Source: Strix aluco (Eukaryota > Chordata > Aves > Strigiformes > Strigidae). Taken from it: a stretch of DNA of 64,000 nt. Both the position numbers and the translations under genes were made by a program. Positions 20,123 through 30,792 of the stretch are shown here, piece after piece (position 1 is the stretch's first letter; the number at the start of each line of letters is the position of its first letter). Location of the stretch: positions 2,542,001 to 2,606,000 of the forward strand of contig NC_133958.1 in the NCBI RefSeq assembly GCF_031877795.1. Direction: 5' to 3'. The notes under the pieces are model-generated. The model did not search any database and was not told the DNA's origin. It was given only the letters and a program-made list of their open reading frames with translations.

Positions 20123-22768
20123 ATGGCGGGCGGCGGGGCGCTGCGGGCCGCGGTGGCCGCCGTGGTCCTGGCGGCCTGGAGCGCGCACGGCCTCTACTTC
20201 CACATCGGCGAGACCGAGAAGCGCTGCTTCATTGAGGAAATCCCCGACGAGACCATGGTCATCGGTGCGAAGCGCGGGAAGGGCCGGCGGGGCTTGGGGG
20301 GGGGGAATGGGAGCAACCACGGGGCAGCGGGGGGAGCCCGGGGGCAACCCCCGGGAACGGCGGTTGTGAAAAGGGGTGGGAGAGACCCCCAGGATCCCCC
20401 AGGAGGGGAGCGGGAAACGGGACGGAACGAGAGTGGAGAGTGGTTGGAGAGCTGCCAGTCAGAGAGGGACCTGGGGGGGATTGGTAATGAGCCAGCAGTG
20501 TGCCCAGGTGGCCAAGAAGGCCAATGGCATCCTGGCTTGTATCAGCACTAGCGTGGCCAGCAGGGACAGGGAAGGGATCTGACCCCTGTGCTCGGCACTG
20601 GTGAGGCCGCCCCTCGATGAGTGGGTTCAGTTTTGGGCCCCTCACTCCAAAAAGGCCCTTGAATGACTCGAGCGTGTCCAGAGAAGGGCAACGGAGCTGG
20701 TGCAGGGTCTGGAGCACAGGTCTGATGGGGAGCGGCTGAGGGAACTGGGGGGGTTTAGTCTGGAGAAGAGGAGGCTGAGGGGAGACCTCCTGGCCCTCTG
20801 CAACTCCCTGAAAGGAGGGTGCAGAGAGGGGGGAGGAGTCTCTGGAGCCAAGGAGCCAGCGCCAGGCCAAGAGGGAATGGCCTCAAGCTGCGCCAGGGCA
20901 GGGTCAGACTGGCTCTTAGGAAGGATTTCTTTGCAGAAGGGGCTGTTGGGCGTTGGAATGGGCTGCCCAGGGCAGGGGGGAGTCCCCATCCCTGGAGGGG
21001 TTGAAGAGTCGGGTTGAGCCAGCGCTGAGGGATCTGGTGTAGTTGGGATCTGTCAGTGCTGGGTTAACGGTTGGACTAGATGATCTTCAAGGTCCCTTCC
21101 AACCGAGATGATTCTGTGATTCTGTGAGAGGTAACGGGGTGGGGGGTGCTGGGCCCGCTCTGACCCGCTGCCCCCCAGGGAACTACCGGACGCAGCTGTG
21201 GGACAAGCAGTCAGAGTCGTTCCTGCCCTCCACCCGGGGCTGGGCATGCACGTGGAGGTGAAGGACCCTGACGGCAAGGTGAGGGTCCTGGGGGGCTCGG
21301 GTACCCTGCGGGTGAGGGGTGCCTTGGGTGCTTGCCGACTGCGGGGGTGGGGTCTCTGGGTTATGTGGGATGCTCACCAGCTGGGGTAAGGGTCCCTGGG
21401 ATGTGTGGGGCTCCCACCAGCCTGGCTGTGGGGGTGTATGGGGTCCCTGGGGCATGTGGGGTGCCCACCAATGAGGGTGGGGATCTTTGGGGTGCATCGG
21501 GCTCCCACCAGCCTGGCTGTGGGAGTGTCTGGGGTCCCTGGGGCATGTGGGGTGCCCACCAGCTGAGGTAAGGGTCCCTGGGATGTGTGGGGCTCCCACC
21601 AGCCCGGCTGTGGGAGTGTCTGGGGTCCTTGGGGCATGTGGGGTGCCCACCAATGAGGGTGGGGGGGTTTTGGGGTGCATGGGGCAAGCCTGGGTGTGGG
21701 GGTCTCAGGTGCCTGCCAGTTGGGGTGGGGGGTCCTTGGGGCACCCACCAGTCCAGACAGGGGGTCTCTGGGGTGCATGGGGCACTCACCAGCCTGGGTG
21801 TGGGGTCCCTGAGATGCCTGCTGGCTGAGTTGTGGGGGGGTTCCTGGGGTGCCTTCCATCCAGGGCAGGTCCATGGGGTGCCCGCTCTCCTGGGTGTGGG
21901 GTCTCTGGGGCATACGGGGTGTTCTCCAGCTGGGGCAGAGGGTCCTTGGGGTGCACGGGGCAGCTGCCAGCCCGGGCGTGGGGTCCCTGGAGTATATGGT
22001 GTACCCCAACACGGGCAGGGGGTCTCTGGAGTACACGGGGTGCCTCGCCAGCCAGGGCAGGTGGTCTGTGGGACACGGCGGGGCTGTGCTGGTGTCCCCC
22101 CCGGGGCGGGCGCTGGGTGACGGTGGCCGTGTCCCGGCGCAGGTGGTGCTGTCGCGGCAGTACGGCTCCGAGGGACGCTTCACCTTCACCTCCCACACGC
22201 CGGGCGAGCACCAGATCTGCCTCCACTCCAACTCCACCCGCATGGCGCTCTTCGCCGGTGGCAAACTGGTAACGGGGAGGACACCCCTGAACCTGGGGAA
22301 GGGGCATCAGCAGCAACGGGGGTCCACTAACGTGTCCCTACCGCCTCTTTGCCCCACAGCGGGTGCACCTGGACATCCAGGTGGGTGAACACACCAACAA
22401 CTACCCCGAAATCGCTGCCAAGGACAAGCTGACGGAGCTGCAGCTCCGCGCCCGCCAGCTCCTCGACCAGGTCGAGCAGATCCAGAAGGAGCAGAACTAC
22501 CAGCGGGTGAGGAGGGGGCTCCAGCGGAGTGAACCCCCATTTTTTTCCCTCCTCACAAACCCCATCACCATTTATTTGTGTGGGTTTTTTTCTTTTTTTT
22601 TTTTTCTGTGGCTGACAGTACCGCGAGGAGCGTTTCCGCATGACGAGCGAGAGCACCAACCAACGGGTGCTGTGGTGGTCCATCGCCCAAACCATCATCC
22701 TCATCCTCACCGGCATCTGGCAGATGAGGCACCTCAAAAGCTTCTTCGAGGCCAAGAAACTGGTGTAG
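20123..22768 (+). CDS. TMED4: TMED4, p24 family cargo receptor
   Basis: TMED4 (p24 alpha) cycles between ER and Golgi in COPI/COPII vesicles and helps cargo selection. Exons: 20123-20264, 21179-21278, 22143-22268, 22360-22506, 22619-22768, about 221 residues. In order: signal peptide ([19 protein letters not shown]), GOLD domain starting [18 protein letters not shown] and including [25 protein letters not shown], a coiled coil ([19 protein letters not shown]), a membrane segment ([16 protein letters not shown]) and a tail ending FEAKKLV that carries the FF/KK-type sorting signal. [17 protein letters not shown] and RYREERFR match TMED4 better than TMED9. Exon 2 lacks one base in the CCGGGGCTGGG run near 21237. 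Human TMED4 also lies next to DDX56 and NPC1L1. A CR1 sits in intron 1. Confidence 0.96.
20432..21128 (+). mobile_element. CR1 LINE, 5'-truncated, in TMED4 intron 1
   Basis: Forward CR1 3' end: ORF2 tail ([10 protein letters not shown]), 3' UTR and the terminal ATTCTGTGATTCTGTG. It looks nearly identical to the copies at 23.05, 30.99, 47.36 and 50.01 kb, which points to one young subfamily. It ends about 50 bases before the exon 2 acceptor. Confidence 0.93.
21300..22060 (+). repeat. Minisatellite of about 80 bp in TMED4 intron 2
   Basis: Units with GGGGTGCCCACCAGCTGGGG and GGGTCCCTGGGGCATGTG fill intron 2. Sense strand is G-rich. Confidence 0.85.
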
Positions 22769-22911
22769 CCCCCCCATGTTACCCACCCCGGGGGGGGCTC
22801 CCACAGCCCTGGGGGGGAACCCCTGCTGGCTCCCCAGGGGTGGTGGGCAGATTGGGGGGACCCCAATCAGGGAGGGTGGGGACCGGCTCCCGCGGTGGCG
22901 TTTTGTGGGAA

Positions 22912-22917
22912 AATAAA
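22912..22917 (+). terminator. TMED4: TMED4 polyadenylation signal
   Basis: AATAAA 144 bases after the stop codon, followed by a GT-rich stretch. Confidence 0.8.
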
Positions 22918-23052
22918 GGGTTTTGGGGTCCGATGGGACTTGCTGGTGGTTTTTTGGGGTATTGGGGGTGGGGTGGGGGTGGGGATGGCTGTGGCACTGC
23001 ACCGAGCTGGGTGGGGGGGCTCAGGCATGTGGCTACTGGTCCACTGTTCATC

Positions 23053-24025
23053 CAGAATCCCAGAATCATCTGGGTTGGAAAAGCCCTTGAAGCTCCTCCA
23101 GCCCCACCATGAACCTCACCCTGACCGTTCCCAACTCCACCAGATCCCTCAGCGCTGGCTCAACCCGACTCTTCAACCCCTCCAGGGATGGGGACTCCCC
23201 CCCTGCCCTGGGCAGCCCATTCCAACGCCCAACAGCCCCTTCTGCAAAGAAATCCTTCCTAAGAGCCAGTCTGACCCTGCCCTGGCGCAGCTTGAGGCCA
23301 TTCCCTCTTGGCCTGCCGCTGGGTCCTTGGCTCAAGAGACTCCTCCCCCCTCTCTGCACCCTCCTTTCAGGGAGTTGTAGAGGGCCATGAGGTCTCCCCT
23401 CAGCCTCCTCTTCTCCAGACTAAACCCCCCCAGTTCCCTCAGCCGCTCCCCATCAGACCTGTGCTCCAGACCCTGCACCAGCTCCGTTGCCCTTCTCTGG
23501 ACACGCTCGAGTCATTCAATGGCCTTTTTGGAGTGAGGGGCCCAAAACTGAACCCACTCATCGAGGGGCGGCCTCACCAGTGCCGAGCACAGGGGTCAGA
23601 TCCCTTCCCTGTCCCTGCTGGCCACGCTAGTGCTGATACAAGCCAGGATGCCATTGGCCTTCTTGGCCACCTGGGCACACTGCTGGCTCATTACCAATCC
23701 CCCCCAGGTCCCTCTCTGACTGGCAGCTCTCCAGCCACTCCTCCCCAAGCCTGTAGCGCTGCTGGGGGTTGTTGTGGCCCAAGGGCAGCACCCGGCATTT
23801 GGGCCTTAGTGAAACTCCCCCAGTTGGGCTCAGCCCATCGCTCCAGCCTGCCCAGGTCTCTCTGCAGACCCTCCCCACCCTCCGGCACATCAGCACTCCC
23901 ACCCAACTGGGTGTCGTCTGCAAACTGAGGGAGCACTCCACCCCCTCGTCTAGGTCACCAATAAAGATATTAAAGAGGAGTGGCCCCAAAACCGAGCCCA
24001 CCCTAATAAATCCCCCACTCTCCTC
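23053..24025 (-). mobile_element. CR1 LINE, longest copy, between TMED4 and DDX56
   Basis: Reverse-oriented CR1 with the longest retained piece of ORF2: reverse transcriptase residues GPLLFNIFIGDLDEG and FADDTQLGG are readable, followed by the 3' end. With the forward copy at 20.4 kb it forms an inverted pair around the TMED4 3' half. Its 5' edge stops about 170 bases short of the DDX56 ATG. Confidence 0.93.
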
Positions 24026-24059
24026 ATCGCCAAAACCCGGGGGGGCCCCCCCCCGCGGC

Positions 24060-24194
24060 TGCCCCCGAGCAGCGGAGGGGGCAGCTCAGTCCTCCACCGC
24101 CCGGGGGCGCTTCGGCGGCGCTGGCGGCCGCTCTGGGCGCGCGGCGGAAGCGTCTGTGGTCTGGGCGCGCGCGCAGGCGCAGTCGGCGGCCAAG
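24060..24194 (+). promoter_or_regulatory. DDX56: DDX56 CpG promoter with YY1-type start
   Basis: CpG-rich sequence holds GCGCGCGCGCAGGCGCA and ends in CCAAGATGGCGGC, a YY1 motif that contains the start codon itself. This is typical of ribosome-biogenesis gene promoters. Confidence 0.65.
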
Positions 24195-27100
24195 ATGGCG
24201 GCGGAGGCGGCGGCAGCGCCGCGCTTCGAACACATGGGGCTGGACGGGCGGCTGCTGCGGGTGCGCTGGGGGGGGTGTTACGGTGGGAGGAGGGTACCCG
24301 GGGGGAATCGCGGGGGAAGCCGTGGGGGACCCGGATGCCCCGGTCCCTTGGTGGGGGTGGAGGCCCTGAGGGGGTCAGGACTGTGGGGTCCCTCGGAGGG
24401 GAGGGGGCCGGGAGATGGAGGTCCCTTGGGGAGGCCCTGAGGGGCCGGGACTCTGGGGTCCCTCGGAGGGGAGGGGGCTGGGAGATGGGGGGTCCCTTGG
24501 GGAGGCCGTGAGGGGCCGGGACGTCTGGGTCCATCGGGGTGCGGGTGCTTCACAGGCCTGGTTGTACCCACCTCGGAGAGGGGGGGTGGCGGTGGGTGCC
24601 CCCCCTGTGCTGGCGGGGGAGACCTGGGGAGCCCAGGGACCTGGGACCCCCGAGGTGACGGCCCCCCGCAGGCGGTGGCAGAGCTGGGCTGGGCCACCCC
24701 CACGGCTATCCAAGCCGAGGCCATTCCCCTGGCGCTGGAGGGCCGCGACCTCCTGGCCCGGGCGAGAACCGGCTCCGGGAAGACGGGGGCGTACGGACTG
24801 CCCGTGCTCCAGCACCTCCTGCGTGTCAAGGCGGTGAGCGGGGCAGTGGGGGGCACTGGGGGGGGGTGGGGGTATCAGGTGGGGTGTCAAGCACGGGTGG
24901 GTGCTGTGGGGCATGGGGGCACCCTGGGGTATTGGGCTTGGGGGGGCACCATGGGGCATGGGGGCACTGGCGGGTGTGAGTAGGGGTGGGTGCTGCTGTG
25001 GGGTACGTGGGCTCTGTGGGGTATTTGGCGTGGTGGGGGGCACCGTGGAGTGTCAGGTGGCGTGTCAAGCAGGGGTGGGTGCTTGTGGGGCATGGGGGCA
25101 CCCTGGGGTATTGGGCTTGGGGGGGGCACGTGGGGGGGGGTGGGTAGGGGTGGGTGCTGCTGTGGGGTATGTGGGCTCTGTGGGGTATTTGATGTGGTGG
25201 GGGGCACCGTGGGGTACCTAGGGAGGCGGGCAGAGGGGGTATGTGGGGTCTGTGGGGTGCCTGGGCATGGGTGGGCACCATGGGGCAGGTGGGTGCTGTA
25301 GGGTGTCAGGCGCAGATGGGCACCATGGGGCAGGTGGGTGCTGTGGGGGTGTTGAGCAGGGTGGGGGGATGCTGTGGGGGTACGTGGGCAGGGGTGGGGT
25401 ACGGGGGCTCCGTGGGGTGCGGGGTCAGCTCTCCTGTGTGCCGGGGGGTGGGCACAGGCCCCCCTCGGCAGTGGCGCAGGCGGTGCGGGCGCTGGTGCTG
25501 GTGCCCTCCAAGGAACTGGGGCAGCAAGTGGTGCGCAGCCTGCGGCAGCTGGCGGCTTTCTGCGCCCCGCGACCTGCGCGTGGCCGATCTCTGCGCCCAG
25601 AGCGACCTCGCTGCCCAGCGGTAAGCTCAAATCCCCCCCACAGCACCCCCCTCTGCCACCCCCCTTCCCGGTCTCCCCCGCCCCGCCCTGGCAGACAGAG
25701 GTGGGTGACCCGGTTGTGTCACCAGGCCGGTGCTGATGGAGAAGCCGGACGTGGTGGTGGGCACGCCGGCGCGGGTGCTGGCACACCTCAGCGCCCGCAG
25801 CCTCAGCCTGCGGCACTCGCTGGAGCTGCTCGTGCTGGATGAGGCCGACCTGCTGCTCTCCTTTGGCTTCGGCGAGGACATCAAGTCCCTGCTGTGGTGA
25901 GGGGCACCCTGGGGGGGGACAGGGGACATGGGGGGACACTGCTGGGGCTGGAGGATGGTGGGAGGAAAGCCATGGGTTTGGGGGGCACTGAGGATTTGGG
26001 GGGTACTGTCTGGGGTTTGGGGGTACTTTGAGGGTTTGGTGGATGCTGCTAGGACTGGGGGGCACTGCTACAGCTGGAGAATGGAGGGGGGGCCACAGGC
26101 AAGGGTTTGGGGGGCACTGCCCGGGGTTTGGGGGTACTTTGCAGGTTTGGGGGATGCTGCCAGGACTGGGGGGCACTGCTATGGCTGGAGAAAGGGGGGG
26201 GGCACAGCCAAGGGTTTGGGGGGCACTGCCAGGGCTGGGAGACACTGCTGGGGCTGGGGGACACTGAAGATTTGGGGGGTCAGTGCCAGGGCTGGGAGGC
26301 ACTGCTGGAGCTGGAGGACATGGGGGGCACAACCAGGGGGTTGAGAGATGCTGTGGGTTCCAGGGGTTTTGGGGGACACTGAGAACTTGGGGAGTCCTGC
26401 TGGGGCTAGAGCACATGGGGGGTACAGCCATGCTTTTGGGGAACAGTGCCAGGGCTGGGGGGCACAGCGGGGCTGGAGAACGTGGGGGACACTTGCAGGG
26501 CTGGTGCCAAGGGCTTTGGGGGGGCCCCTGTCACCCCCAAGCACGGGGGCTGGCTCTGACCTCCCCATTCCCCCCCCAGCCACCTCCCCAAGATCTACCA
26601 GGCCCTGCTCATGTCGGCCACCTTCAGCCCTGACGTGGAGGCCCCTCAGGGAGCTGGTGCTGCACAACCCGGTGAGCGGCACTTGGGGGGGTGCAGGGAC
26701 GTGTTTGGGGGGGTGCACGGGGGGGAGGTTTTGGGGTGGGGGGGGTGTCCAGAGTGTGGACACAGAGACGGGGGGACACTGCGCTGTCAGAACGCAGCAC
26801 CCCCAGGGGCGTGTTTTGAGGGATGTGGGGTACGGTGGATGCTGGGGGGAGCACAACAGCTCCGTGTGTGTATGTGTGTGTGTGTCCCCCAAACCTTTCA
26901 ATTCGGGGTGCAGGTGACGGTGCGCCCGCCGGAGCCCCGGTTACCGGGCAGCTCGCAGCTGCGGCAGTTCGCGGTGCGCTGCGGCACGGAGGAGGACAAA
27001 TTCCTGCTGCTCTGCGCCCTCCTGCAGCTGCGGCTGCTGCGGGGTCGGGCTCTGCTTTTTGTGGGTACCCTCGCCCGCTGCTATCGCCTCAAACTCTTCC

Positions 27101-29516
27101 TTGAGCAGTTCGGCATCCCCTGCCTGCGCCCTCAATTCCGAGCTGCCCGCCCGCTCCCGGTAACACCCCCCCGCCCCAGAGGGGATAGCGGGGTGCCCAG
27201 TTGGGTGGGGGTACCCCTGGGGTGGTGTGGAGGAGGGTGAAGGGGAAAATGGGGTGATAACAGGTAAGTGTGAGGGGTCTTGGGGGTGATGGAGTGTCCC
27301 GGGGAGCAGGGTGACTGCTGGGGGTTTGTGAAAGGAGGTGAAGGGGTTGGGGGGGGGAAAGTGGGGTGCTCCAAGGGGTGCCTGAGGGTGTCTTGGTGAG
27401 CTAAGGGGTGCCCAGGGGAATAGGGTGCCCTTGGGGTGCGGGGGGAAGCACCCATGGGGGTAAGGACACCCCAGGAGGGTGCAGGGTGCCTGTGGAGGAA
27501 GAGCAGGGGTGCCTGTGGGTTTTGGGGGTGGGGTGGAGGGGGCACAGACCAAGGAGGGGTGCCCCGGGGCGGGGATGCTGACGGGTCCCCGGGTTGTCCC
27601 CAGGTGCCACGTCATCACCCAGTTCAACCGGGGGCATCTACGACTACATCGTGGCCACCGACGAGGAGGCGCCAGCGGTGCCCACGGAGCAGCCCCCCCG
27701 CAAGAAACAAAAGGGTGCTGCCCCGAGGTGAGACCTGGGGGTGCCACTGTGTCACCAGGGCAACGTCCCGCTGCCACCAGGGAAGGTCACCCAGAGCTGT
27801 GGGGTTGCTTCTGCCTGGGGCTGGGGGGCAGGTCCCTGTCCCCAGGGGGTTCTCTGTGCCCCCCCTCCATGTCCCCAGGGTGTGGGGGGTTTCTTTTGCC
27901 TGGCTGGGGGGCTTATACCTCATGCCCGGGGGGGGTTGTAGATGCCCAGGGGGGTCCCTGTGCCCAGCATGTCCCTTCTGTGGGGGTCTCTTTGCCGTGT
28001 CCCCGCGGGTCTGGGGTCAGCATGCCCAGCGTGTCCTCGTACCCCCAGGGATCCCCTTTCCCAGTGTCTCTGTGCCCACATGAGTGTCTGTGTCACTTGT
28101 GGTGTCCCTGGGGGTCCCCAAGCCACCCCAATATCTCATGTCCCCCCCCAACCCAGCAAGGGCAAGGACCTGGAATACAGTGTCGCTCGGGGCATCGACT
28201 TCCAAAACGTGGCCGCTGTCATCAACTTCGACGTGCCGCCGACGGTTGACTCCTACATCCACCGCGTTGGCAGGTACGTGGGGACACAGAGAGGGGACAC
28301 AGGGGTGCCCACAGTGGCCGGTGACCCCCTCAGGTGGCCGTCCCACTGCCGTGTCCCCCTCTCTGTTGCCCGCAGGACGGCCCGTGCCGACAACCCCGGC
28401 ACAGCGCTCACCTTCGCGCTGCCCGAGGAGCAGGACGGCCTGGCCCGCATCGAGGAAGCACTCGCTGGAGGTTGGGGGGGGTCCCCGTGTCACTTTGGGG
28501 GGACAGTGGGTGCTGAGGGCATCACGGGGGGAGTGTGGGGTGTTGGGAATGAGGACAGGGGTGACCCCATGTGTGTCCCCAGAGAACGGCGAGTCGATGC
28601 TGCAGCCCTACAAGTTTTCTACGGAGGAGATCGAGGCTTTGCGCTACCGCTGCCGGGTAGGTGGGTGGTGGGCAACGACGGGGGGGGGTGTGTGTTACTG
28701 CTGACACCGGCTGCGGGGGGTGCCAAGCTCGTGACACCCCATATTTCCCCCCCGCCCCAACCAGGACGCCATGCGCTCCGTCACCAAGCAGGCGGTGAAG
28801 GAAGCGCGGCTGCGGGAGATCAAGGACGAGCTGCTCAACTCAGAGAAGCTCAAGGTAACCCCCGCCCTGGGGCAGCGTTCTGGGGGTCTGCGGGCGGCGC
28901 GGGGTGGGGCCTGGTTGCTACCACCCCCCCCAATTCTCTCCCTTCCCAGGCGTATTTTGAGGACAACCCCCGTGACCTGCACGTCCTGCGCCACGACAAG
29001 CCGCTGCACCCCGCCATCGTCAAGCCTCACCTCCGCAACGTGCCCGACTACCTGGGTACGTCCCTGCGCCCCCCCGCCGGCCCTGGCTCTGTGGGGGGGG
29101 GAAAGGGGGACCCTGGGATGTGACAACGACACGTAGAGGGAAAATGGTGCCTGGGGGTGATGTTTGGGGGGGACAGGGACGTCCCTGGGGTGGCTGGCAC
29201 CCCACTTACCCCCTGCTCCCCGCCCGCAGTCCCCCCCAGCCTCCGCGGCATCGCCAAACCCAACCTCAAGAAGCGCAAAGGGCTGCGGCTGCGCCACGCC
29301 GGTGCCAAGCGCCGGGCCAGCTCGACGGTGAGTGGGAACCGGGCATGGAGCGACCCCCCCTGTGCACCCCTGTCGCTGCCAGGGGTGGGTCTAACGCTGC
29401 GCTTTTTTTTTTTCCCCCCCCCCTCCCCTTTCCAGTCCCGCGGCACCGGGAACCCGCTGCAAAACTTCAAGTTCACCCGCCGCCGCGCCAAGCGCCCGGC
29501 TGTGCCGCCATCCTGA
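24195..29516 (+). CDS. DDX56: DDX56, nucleolar DEAD-box RNA helicase
   Basis: ATP-dependent helicase of late 60S ribosome assembly (yeast Dbp9). Fourteen exons: 24195-24260, 24672-24833, 25458-25620, 25726-25896, 26580-26671, 26914-27159, 27604-27727, 28157-28273, 28376-28470, 28583-28656, 28765-28854, 28950-29055, 29230-29327, 29436-29516, about 559 residues. Motifs in order: Q motif (PTAIQ), Walker A (ARTGSGKT), [23 protein letters not shown] ([14 protein letters not shown]), SAT (MSATFS), [19 protein letters not shown], and the last helicase motif as [13 protein letters not shown]. The basic C-terminal tail (RPSKKRK-like, [11 protein letters not shown]) fits nucleolar targeting. Phase closes throughout if one surplus base is removed in each of exons 5 (about 26645), 6 (about 27122) and 7 (about 27635) and two in exon 3 (C runs at 25459 and 25564). 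Confidence 0.96.
24262..24545 (+). repeat. GGGGTCCCTCGGAGGGGAGGGG repeats in DDX56 intron 1
   Basis: About four units of 55-65 bp (GGTCCCTTGGGGAGGCC...GGGACTCTGGGGTCC) start right after the exon 1 donor. Sense strand is G-rich. Confidence 0.75.
24840..25430 (+). repeat. Minisatellite in DDX56 intron 2
   Basis: Units with GGGGCATGGGGGCACCCTGG and TGGGTGCTGCTGTGGGG repeat, partly in a higher-order period of about 180 bp (compare 24895-25035 with 25080-25210). Sense strand is G-rich. Confidence 0.85.
25900..26520 (+). repeat. GGGGCACTGCTGGGGCTGG repeats in DDX56 intron 4
   Basis: Units of 20-25 bp starting just after the donor. A block of about 110 bp is itself repeated (25980-26080 and 26110-26200). 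Confidence 0.85.
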
Positions 29517-29607
29517 GCCCCCCCTGGTCCCCAACCCCGGGGTGGGGGCACCGTGGCTGCCTCGCAGCCCCCCTCTGTGAGGTGTCTCGGTGGTGCCGGA
29601 TGTGCCC

Positions 29608-29613
29608 AATAAA
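29608..29613 (+). terminator. DDX56: DDX56 polyadenylation signal
   Basis: AATAAA 92 bases past the stop codon, followed by a TGT-rich element. Confidence 0.8.
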
Positions 29614-29616
29614 GGT

Positions 29617-30100
29617 GCCGATGGATTGTACCCCCATGTTGTGCCGTCACCTTGCCGGGTGTTGCTCCTTGCCGGGGCGGTGCTGGCGCCGGCTACGTGA
29701 CGGGGGAAGGTTGGTGACGCAGAGGCGGGAATCGGCGTCTCCCGCTGATGCCGGGCAAAGGTGCCAGGGCGTTATCACCCCCCCCTTTATCAAGGCCAAG
29801 GCTGCGCGGGGGCCATAAACAGGGATAAGGACGCAGTGGTGGCGTGGCACTGCCAGCTTTTTGAGGAGGATTCAGCTCCCCTCAAGCGCCCCGCCGCCCC
29901 TCTGCTGGCGTTACCGTGAGCCCGGTAGCCTGGCACGTCTCTCCCCGGGGCTGGCACCGTGCCTGGGGTGGCTTTTGCTTTATGTGCTGCCCGCTGGCCC
30001 CGGCCAGGCGCTTTCTGGGGCGCCAGGGTTCGCCCAGCCCTGCCCTGTGGCGTACGAGGCAGGCGTTACCCAGCGGGGTGCCCGTAATCGCTCGCCGAGG
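29617..30100. other. DDX56-NPC1L1 intergenic space
   Basis: GC-rich unique sequence with no exon I can support. It leads into the GATA-motif tandem repeat and the NPC1L1 promoter. Confidence 0.5.
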
Positions 30101-30180
30101 CGTCTTTATCGGGGCTACGGCGTCTTTATCGGGGTTACAGCATCTTTATCGGGGTTACAGTGTCTTTATCGGGGGCCACG
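30101..30180 (+). repeat. Four 20-bp units with GATA motif upstream of NPC1L1
   Basis: CGTCTTTATCGGGGTTACAG-like units start at exactly 30101, 30121, 30141 and 30161. Each holds TTATC, a GATA-factor core in reverse. The array is about 650 bases upstream of the NPC1L1 ATG. Confidence 0.85.
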
Positions 30181-30640
30181 GCTCGTCCAAGGCTGCCCGC
30201 TGGCCCTGAACCCTTCCTGGCACCGGGGCAGAGGGCTCTGGCACCAGCACCCGCCTGGGGCACGGCAGCCCCGCTCCCGTAATGGCTTCGGTAGCGGCGT
30301 CGGGGGTTTTCCTGCCTGCGTGGCGTGGGGCAGGCAGCCGGTTTCTCTCCCCCTCTCCTCGTTCCCGGTGGCCTGGCACTGCCAAGGTGCCCGTGTCCCC
30401 AGTGCCAGGCCGGCGGGATGAGTTCCCCACGGCTGGCACGGCCTTTCTGCTTCCTTCTCCCCGCTACGAACCCGCCCCCCCCCCCCCGACCCCTCGGGGC
30501 ACCCTGAGTCGGGCCCAACTCGAAACCCCCCTTTTTTTCACCTCAAAACAAGGCTCTGCCGGGAAAGTGAGGTGCCCCCTCCTCGCGCCGGGGGGGCACC
30601 CGGGCGCTCCCCGGCGGGGACATGTCCGCTATCGATCGCG

Positions 30641-30760
30641 GTTAATGATCACAAGGGCTTTACAGCTCCGGCGAGGGCTGATTGGCTTCGGTGCTGTCAG
30701 GCCAGACGACCTCACCGGCAGTGGGCGACCGCCCCGGGGCTACCGGGGTCTTATAGGGCC
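30641..30760 (+). promoter_or_regulatory. NPC1L1: NPC1L1 proximal promoter: HNF1-like site and TATA-like box
   Basis: GTTAATGATCAC at 30641-30652 matches one HNF1 half-site fully and the other partly (consensus GTTAATNATTAAC). TTATAGG at 30751 lies 40 bases before the ATG. HNF1alpha and HNF4alpha control of NPC1L1 is known in mammals; the role here is inferred. Confidence 0.5.
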
Positions 30761-30792
30761 CGGGCGAAGCCGGCAGCACCCTTTTGCCCAAG

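Noticed and set aside
23053-24025. Reverse-transcriptase frame as a host gene
   Set aside because: FADDTQLGG and GPLLFNIFIGDL belong to CR1 ORF2; the copy is 5'-truncated and shares its sequence with four others in the window.
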